From: an uncultured Porphyromonadaceae bacterium
GTDB lineage: Bacteria; Bacteroidota; Bacteroidia; Bacteroidales; Muribaculaceae
Assembly (NCBI GenBank): GCA_947176285.1
Contig: CAMWQF010000051.1
Location: 1-12,181, forward strand
Length of the DNA: 12,181 bases
Reading direction: 5' to 3'
The notes beneath the pieces are model-generated. The model did no database searches. It saw nothing but the letters and a program-made list of their open reading frames with translations, and was not told where the DNA came from. This document shows positions 8,309 to 12,181 of this stretch, piece by piece. The stretch's first letter is position 1; each line of letters begins with the position of its first letter. Made by a program: the position numbers and the translations under genes.

Positions 8309-8365
8309 TTTCTTAATGCATAATTTAATGCTAAATTCTTAATGCATAATTCATAATGCATAATT
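8300..8365 (+). repeat. AATGCATAATT repeat cluster, left arm
   Basis: Four exact copies of the 11-mer AATGCATAATT lie at 8300-8310, 8315-8325, 8341-8351 and 8355-8365, with a degenerate copy around 8326-8337. The first overlaps the last two sense codons and stop of pyrF. The segment ATTCATAATGCATA (8349-8362) is an exact inverted copy of 8441-8454. The stretch between the arms (8366-8434) is A/T-rich and shows no promoter match or ORF. Confidence 0.85.
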
Positions 8366-8434
8366 GACTAAGTGTAAAAATAGATAATCAGATAATATAA
8401 AATCATTCATATTGCATATGCAACTCCAATAATC

Positions 8435-8463
8435 ATGCATTATGCATTATGAATTATGAATTG
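8435..8463 (+). repeat. ATGCATT/ATGAATT repeat, right arm before pyrE
   Basis: Four tandem 7-bp units, ATGCATT, ATGCATT, ATGAATT and ATGAATT, form the inverted counterpart of the left cluster; 8441-8454 is the exact reverse complement of 8349-8362, 78 nt away. Each unit begins with an ATG, so the run supplies false start codons, one of which (8449) is in frame with pyrE. Confidence 0.8.
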
Positions 8464-8472
8464 AATATAAAT

Positions 8473-9105
8473 ATGGAAAAGAAAATAGCTAAGGATCTTC
8501 TCAGCGTAGGCGCAGTATTCTTGCGACCAGAAGATCTCTTCACTTGGGCTTCCGGAATCAAGAGCCCAATGTATTGCGATAATCGCCTTACCCTTTCATA
8601 TCCGGAAGTGCGCAAGGATATTGAAGAAGGTCTTGCCGAACTCATCACCAAGTATTATCCTGAGGCAGAATCTTTGATGGGCACTTCAACTGCCGGCATC
8701 GCACATGCTGCTATCACCGCATGGCTTCTCAACAAACCGATGGGATACGTGCGCGGAGGTGCCAAAGACCATGGTCGCGGCAACCGCATTGAAGGGAAAT
8801 GCGAACCGGGAACTAAAGTAGTGGTTGTGGAAGACCTTATCTCTACCGGCGGAAGCTGTATCGAAGTGGTTGAAGCCCTTAGAGAAGAGGGAGCAGAAGT
8901 GCTTGGCATTGTCTCTATCTTCACTTATGGAATGAAGAAAGCCACAGATAGACTCGCTGCTGCAAATGTGACAAATCATTCTCTGTCAAACCTCGACACG
9001 CTCGTAGAAGTGGCTGCAGAAGAAGGGTATATTGATCCAATCTGGAAAAACAGAATCCTGAAATTCCGCGATAATCCCAGCGACACATCCTGGATGAACG
9101 CATAA
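8473..9105 (+). CDS. pyrE: Orotate phosphoribosyltransferase (PyrE)
   Basis: Joins orotate to PRPP to give OMP, the substrate of PyrF encoded just upstream. The 210-residue protein is of normal length. The PRPP-binding motif is VVVVEDLISTGGS (117-127 onward, with E120-D121 and the Thr/Gly loop). The mobile catalytic loop is YVRGGAKDHGRGNRIEG (92-108), with K98 and H100; it has Gly-Gly where many homologues carry Lys residues after the Arg. Orotate-side residues lie in WASGIKSPMYCDNR. I chose ATG 8473 (MEKKIAKDLL) over the in-frame ATG at 8449, because the latter lies inside the ATGAATT repeat and would add eight residues (MNYELNIN) not expected in the family. No Shine-Dalgarno sequence is seen; the leader is ATATAAAT. 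Ends 99 nt before pyrB. Confidence 0.96.
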   Translation: MEKKIAKDLLSVGAVFLRPEDLFTWASGIKSPMYCDNRLTLSYPEVRKDIEEGLAELITKYYPEAESLMGTSTAGIAHAAITAWLLNKPMGYVRGGAKDHGRGNRIEGKCEPGTKVVVVEDLISTGGSCIEVVEALREEGAEVLGIVSIFTYGMKKATDRLAAANVTNHSLSNLDTLVEVAAEEGYIDPIWKNRILKFRDNPSDTSWMNA

Positions 9106-9117
9106 TTAGTTTAATAT

Positions 9118-9200
9118 GTTTAAGAAGTTTAAGAAACTTAAATCGAAGTTATATAAACTTATAAACCCCTTAAACTTTTAAACCTTTAAACCTATAAACC
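9118..9200 (+). repeat. 8-bp tandem array (TWTAAACY) and inverted partner before pyrB
   Basis: Six roughly 8-bp units run head to tail: TATAAACT (9152), TATAAACC (9160), CCTTAAACT (9168, 9 bp), TTTAAACC (9177), TTTAAACC (9185) and TATAAACC (9193-9200). The array ends 4 nt before the pyrB start codon. Upstream, two copies of GTTTAAG spaced by AA (9118-9133) form an imperfect inverted partner to 9169-9183. The array would place a long unstructured A/U-rich leader before pyrB; I found no good TAnnTTTG promoter box in the gap. Confidence 0.8.
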
Positions 9201-9204
9201 AAAG

Positions 9205-10284
9205 ATGAAACATCTGATTGACCCTACCGATCTGACAGTAGAAGAAACCCAGGAAATCATTGACCTTGCACTCGACATAATTGCCAACAGATCCAAATAT
9301 TCTGAAAAATGCAAAGGCAAGAAACTTGCAACTCTTTTTTATGAGCCATCTACCAGAACTCGCCTGAGTTTCACCGCAGCGATGATGGAACTTGGAGGAA
9401 ATGTCCTTGGTTTTGCCGATGCAGCAAGCAGTTCTGTAAGCAAGGGAGAGACCGTTCGCGATACTGTCCGAGTAGTTGAAAATTTCGCGGATATCATTGC
9501 GATGCGCCACTTTTTGGAAGGAGCTCAACTTGCTGCCACAGAAGTAAGCCGAGTGCCAATTATCAATGCCGGCGACGGCAGCCACGCACATCCGACCCAG
9601 ACCTTGACCGACCTACTGACCATCACACGCGAACTCGGACGCCTTGACGATCTAACGATCGGTTTCTGCGGCGACCTCCGTTTTGGACGCACAGTGCATA
9701 GTCTCATCAAGGCACTCTCTCGCCAAAAAGGGATAAAGATAGTGCTTATCGCTCCTCCACAACTCAGGCTTCCGGATTACATTAAGCAAGATGTTTGCGA
9801 CAGACTGGGTCTTGAATACAAAGAAGTAGACACCCTCGAGGAGGCAATGCCGGAACTTGACGTGCTTTATATGACGCGAGTGCAAAAAGAACGTTTCCTC
9901 GATGAAGATGAATATGAAGCAGTAAAGGATTCGTTTGTTCTTGACTGTGACAAAATGAAACTTGCCAAAGAAAAAATGGCGGTGCTTCATCCTCTACCTA
10001 GAGTAAATGAGATTCTTGAAGAAGTAGACGCTGATCCAAGGGCTGCATATTTCCGCCAGGTAGAAAACGGCAAATTTGTCCGTATGGCTCTAATATCCAG
10101 TCTTCTTGATTGGAAAGATGATCCTAAGCATCAAATGCCAAAGCAAGAGGAAGTGGATGTACCCGACCATTTGCGTTGCGAAAACAAGAAGTGCATCACA
10201 CGCAATGAAAAGTCACCTCGCCGTGCATACAAAGCAGCTGATGGATCGCTGCGTTGCCGCTATTGCGACCACAAATTCAAATAA
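9205..10284 (+). CDS. pyrB: Aspartate carbamoyltransferase catalytic chain with C-terminal PyrI-like zinc ribbon
   Basis: Condenses carbamoyl phosphate (from CarAB) with aspartate to N-carbamoyl-aspartate, the substrate of PyrC. Residues 1-~305 are a complete catalytic chain: carbamoyl-phosphate loop YEPSTRTRLSF (46-56), the flexible loop SVSKGET with K80, H129-P-T-Q-T, the aspartate-binding MTRVQKERF (223-231) and HPLPR (262-266). The normal chain is about 305-310 residues; this one has 359. After a short charged linker (~306-318) comes VPDHLRCENKKCITRNEK and then RCRYC, matching the zinc domain of the PyrI regulatory chain. The four ligands are C325, C330, C351 and C354, in a C-x4-C-x20-C-x2-C layout (E. 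coli PyrI has C-x4-C-x23-C-x2-C). The ~100-residue nucleotide-binding domain of PyrI is absent, and no separate pyrI is in the window. Double stop TAATAA. Confidence 0.95.
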   Translation: MKHLIDPTDLTVEETQEIIDLALDIIANRSKYSEKCKGKKLATLFYEPSTRTRLSFTAAMMELGGNVLGFADAASSSVSKGETVRDTVRVVENFADIIAMRHFLEGAQLAATEVSRVPIINAGDGSHAHPTQTLTDLLTITRELGRLDDLTIGFCGDLRFGRTVHSLIKALSRQKGIKIVLIAPPQLRLPDYIKQDVCDRLGLEYKEVDTLEEAMPELDVLYMTRVQKERFLDEDEYEAVKDSFVLDCDKMKLAKEKMAVLHPLPRVNEILEEVDADPRAAYFRQVENGKFVRMALISSLLDWKDDPKHQMPKQEEVDVPDHLRCENKKCITRNEKSPRRAYKAADGSLRCRYCDHKFK

Positions 10285-10286
10285 TA

Positions 10287-10330
10287 AAATATCAGATTGT
10301 CAGAATATCAATTCTGACGATCTGATATTT
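10287..10330 (+). other. 20-bp-stem inverted repeat between pyrB and purF-like
   Basis: The arms 10287-10306 and 10311-10330 pair over 20 bp with a single G-U wobble (10298/10319) around the four-base loop ATCA. The left arm can be read as two 8-bp units, ATCAGATT and GTCAGAAT. It starts 2 nt after the pyrB stop. In RNA this would be a very stable hairpin. The T-tract on the right is short and interrupted (ATATTTCTACTAC), so it is a poor classical terminator. It could partly end the pyr transcript, protect its 3' end, or modulate read-through into the next gene. Confidence 0.75.
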
Positions 10331-10367
10331 CTACTACAGGTAAAAAAACAAGGAAAAAGATTCAGAT

Positions 10368-12181
10368 TTGGAACCACTTAAACATGAATGCGGCATCGCC
10401 ATGATCCGCCTCCGGAAGCCAATAGGCTATTATAAGGAAAAATACGGGAGTTACGCTTATGCTCTCAACAAGCTGTATCTTCTCATGGAGAAGCAACACA
10501 ACCGCGGACAGGAAGGCGCCGGGGTGGGTGTTGTAAATCTGAAGGCAGATCCTGGACATGAATATGTGTGGAGGGAGAGAGAACTTGGTTCTCAAGCAAT
10601 TCAGGAAATTTTTAACCGCATAGGTCAACGTCTGACTGAAGTAGGGCTTGAGAATATGACTCCACATGAGGCTGAGACAAAAGCCCCGATGATAGGCGAG
10701 ATATATCTTGGCCATCTGCGATATTCCACTACAGGAAAAAGCGGCATGGCATATGTGCATCCATTTCTCAGACGCAACAACTGGAGAAGCCGAAACCTGC
10801 TGATGTGCGGGAACTTCAACATGACCAATGTTGATTCTCTGTTTGAGTCAGTGGTAAGCCGCGGTCAGCATCCTCGTCTTCATAGCGACACCATCATTCT
10901 CCTTGAAATGCTCGGCTATGCATTAGATAAAGAGAACCACCGTCTTTACAGAATTCACCGCGATGACGATGCAGAAAACTTTGTAGACAAAAATCTTGAG
11001 GAAATCATTGAAGAAGAACTTGACATCCGCAATGTCCTTAAAGCGTCTGCTCCGGAATGGGACGGAGGATATGTGATCTGTGGAGCTACCGGATCAGGCA
11101 ACGTATTTGTGTTTCGCGACCCCAACGGAATACGCCCGGCATACTATTATATAGATGATGAAATAATAATCGCAACATCAGAACGTCCGCAGATTCAGAC
11201 AGTGTTTGGAGTTTCTCAAGAACAAATAAAGGAACTTGAACCCGGAGAAGCATTGCTGGTGTCTATTGATGGAACTCCGAGTGTGGAACGCATACTACCG
11301 CAGGAATCGAATTCAAAGTGCAGTTTCGAACGCATATATTTTTCACGCGGCAGTGACTCAGACATTTACAAAGAACGCAAGGAGTTGGGGCGTCTGCTTG
11401 TTCCAAAAGTTGTAGAGTCAGTAGAGGGCAATATTGCAAACACTGTTTTCTCATATATCCCTAACACTGCGGAAGTAGCCTTCTATGGTCTCGTAGAGGG
11501 AGTGGAAGAATATCTCAACGATTATAAGACCGACAGAATACTTGCACTTCAAAGCGATGGAAACCTTAACCGAGATTCCATCCGGAAAGTGATGGAAGCA
11601 GAGGTCAGAATAGAGAAGGCCGCCATAAAGGATATAAAGTTGAGGACTTTCATTGCGGAAGGAGATGTGCGCAACGATCTTGCAGCGCACGTCTATGACA
11701 TTTCATATGGGTGTCTGCGTCCCGGTGTGGATTCTCTTGTGGTGATCGATGACTCTATAGTGAGAGGCACCACACTCAAGCAATCTATCTTAAATATGCT
11801 GAGTCGTCTGCAACCCAAAAAGATAGTAGTGGTTTCTTCCTCTCCGCAAGTAAGATATCCTGACTATTATGGCATCGACATGAGCAGGATGGATGAATTT
11901 ATCGCTTTTAAAGCCGCCGTAAGTCTTTTAAAACAGCGAGGCATGGAATACGTATTGGCTTCAACTTATGCTGCTTGCAGGAAAGAAGTAGAAAAGAAGC
12001 CTGGGGAGAAACTGACCAACCACGTAAAGAACATTTACTCGTATTTTACTGATGAAGAAATCTCCAGAAGGATAGCAGAGATGGTGAAACCTATAGAAAT
12101 GGAAGTGGAGATAGTTTATCAGACTGTAGAAGGGCTTCATAAGGCTTGCCCCAACCATCCCGGCGACTGGTATTTCTCAGG
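10368..12181 (+). CDS. purF: Long PurF-type glutamine amidophosphoribosyltransferase (3' end outside the window)
   Basis: Members of this family convert PRPP and glutamine to phosphoribosylamine, the first committed purine step. The 604 residues seen, still open at the edge, exceed the usual ~470-505. The N-terminal Ntn glutaminase has C8 in HECGIA, QHNRGQEGAG (43-52), R118 in GHLRYSTTG, N149 and D174. Insertions are followed by CSFERIYFSRGSD (318-330) and the PRPP loop VVIDDSIVRGTT (458-469). The oxyanion Asn-Gly pair of E. coli PurF appears here as N149-F150. The only usable start is TTG 10368, which gives MEPLKHE before C8. The frame has a stop at 10341, there is no ATG between, and the next in-frame ATG (10401) lies after the catalytic Cys. 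AAGGA lies at 10350-10354. The N-terminus resembles, from memory, long Bacteroidales PurF proteins. Whether it is the main purine enzyme or a paralogue is open. Confidence 0.9.
   Translation, partial: MEPLKHECGIAMIRLRKPIGYYKEKYGSYAYALNKLYLLMEKQHNRGQEGAGVGVVNLKADPGHEYVWRERELGSQAIQEIFNRIGQRLTEVGLENMTPHEAETKAPMIGEIYLGHLRYSTTGKSGMAYVHPFLRRNNWRSRNLLMCGNFNMTNVDSLFESVVSRGQHPRLHSDTIILLEMLGYALDKENHRLYRIHRDDDAENFVDKNLEEIIEEELDIRNVLKASAPEWDGGYVICGATGSGNVFVFRDPNGIRPAYYYIDDEIIIATSERPQIQTVFGVSQEQIKELEPGEALLVSIDGTPSVERILPQESNSKCSFERIYFSRGSDSDIYKERKELGRLLVPKVVESVEGNIANTVFSYIPNTAEVAFYGLVEGVEEYLNDYKTDRILALQSDGNLNRDSIRKVMEAEVRIEKAAIKDIKLRTFIAEGDVRNDLAAHVYDISYGCLRPGVDSLVVIDDSIVRGTTLKQSILNMLSRLQPKKIVVVSSSPQVRYPDYYGIDMSRMDEFIAFKAAVSLLKQRGMEYVLASTYAACRKEVEKKPGEKLTNHVKNIYSYFTDEEISRRIAEMVKPIEMEVEIVYQTVEGLHKACPNHPGDWYFS

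Noticed and set aside
8300..8463. Repeat cluster considered as a CRISPR array or insertion-sequence end
   Set aside because: Units are only 7-11 bp with no regular unique spacers, and there is no transposase, cas gene or target duplication.
8449..8472. ATG 8449 as the pyrE start
   Set aside because: The ATG is part of a tandem ATGAATT repeat; the added residues are not family-like and ATG 8473 fits.
10106..10381. 91-codon forward ORF across the pyrB end and the following gap
   Set aside because: It overlaps the conserved zinc-ribbon codons of pyrB in another frame and has no recognisable protein character.
10362..11690. Several reverse-strand ORFs of 63-132 codons opposite the purF-like gene
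   Set aside because: The forward strand carries a continuous, clearly conserved PurF-type protein; the reverse frames are its shadows, with odd composition and no motifs.
1..12181. A new defence, mobile or secondary-metabolite system
   Set aside because: All coding space is filled by recognised nucleotide-biosynthesis genes; the novelty is in domain fusions and intergenic repeats only.

Overview
The window is one co-directional (+ strand) block of de novo pyrimidine biosynthesis genes followed by a long PurF-type amidotransferase gene. The order is pyrC (dihydroorotase), carA and carB (carbamoyl-phosphate synthetase), a fused pyrK-pyrD (class 1B dihydroorotate dehydrogenase), pyrF (OMP decarboxylase), pyrE (orotate phosphoribosyltransferase), pyrB (aspartate carbamoyltransferase with an added zinc domain), and purF-like, which runs off the right edge. 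Together the first seven genes encode every step from bicarbonate, glutamine and aspartate to UMP. The purF-like product shares the substrates glutamine and PRPP with CarAB and PyrE.

The organism is most likely a member of the Bacteroidota, probably order Bacteroidales. Most starts lack a Shine-Dalgarno sequence and sit behind A/T-rich leaders. A promoter of the Bacteroides type (TTTG, 20 nt, TAnnTTTG) lies before pyrKD. The PurF-like protein is the long form I associate with Bacteroidales. I cannot place the family; a gut lineage such as Muribaculaceae is a guess. The gene order C-carA-carB-K-D-F-E resembles the Firmicutes (Bacillus) pyr operon and, from memory, differs from the scattered genes of Bacteroides.

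Region by region: 1-18 may be the last codons of an upstream gene; 21-56 is a clear intrinsic terminator; 106-5791 holds pyrC, carA and carB, with carA and carB overlapping by 8 nt; 5792-5906 holds a 7-bp tandem repeat and the internal promoter; 5907-8308 holds pyrKD and pyrF, overlapping by 16 nt; 8309-8472 is a repeat-filled gap; 8473-9105 is pyrE; 9106-9204 holds an 8-bp tandem array; 9205-10284 is pyrB; 10285-10367 holds a 20-bp-stem inverted repeat; purF-like starts at a TTG at 10368. No gene-free stretch exceeds 300 bases.

The most noteworthy points are two domain-architecture changes and one non-coding pattern. PyrK and PyrD are fused through a Thr/Pro linker. PyrB carries only the zinc-ribbon part of PyrI, without the nucleotide-binding part. 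Every intergenic gap longer than about 80 nt carries its own short-period repeat. I saw no mobile element, CRISPR array, tRNA or rRNA, and no defence system.
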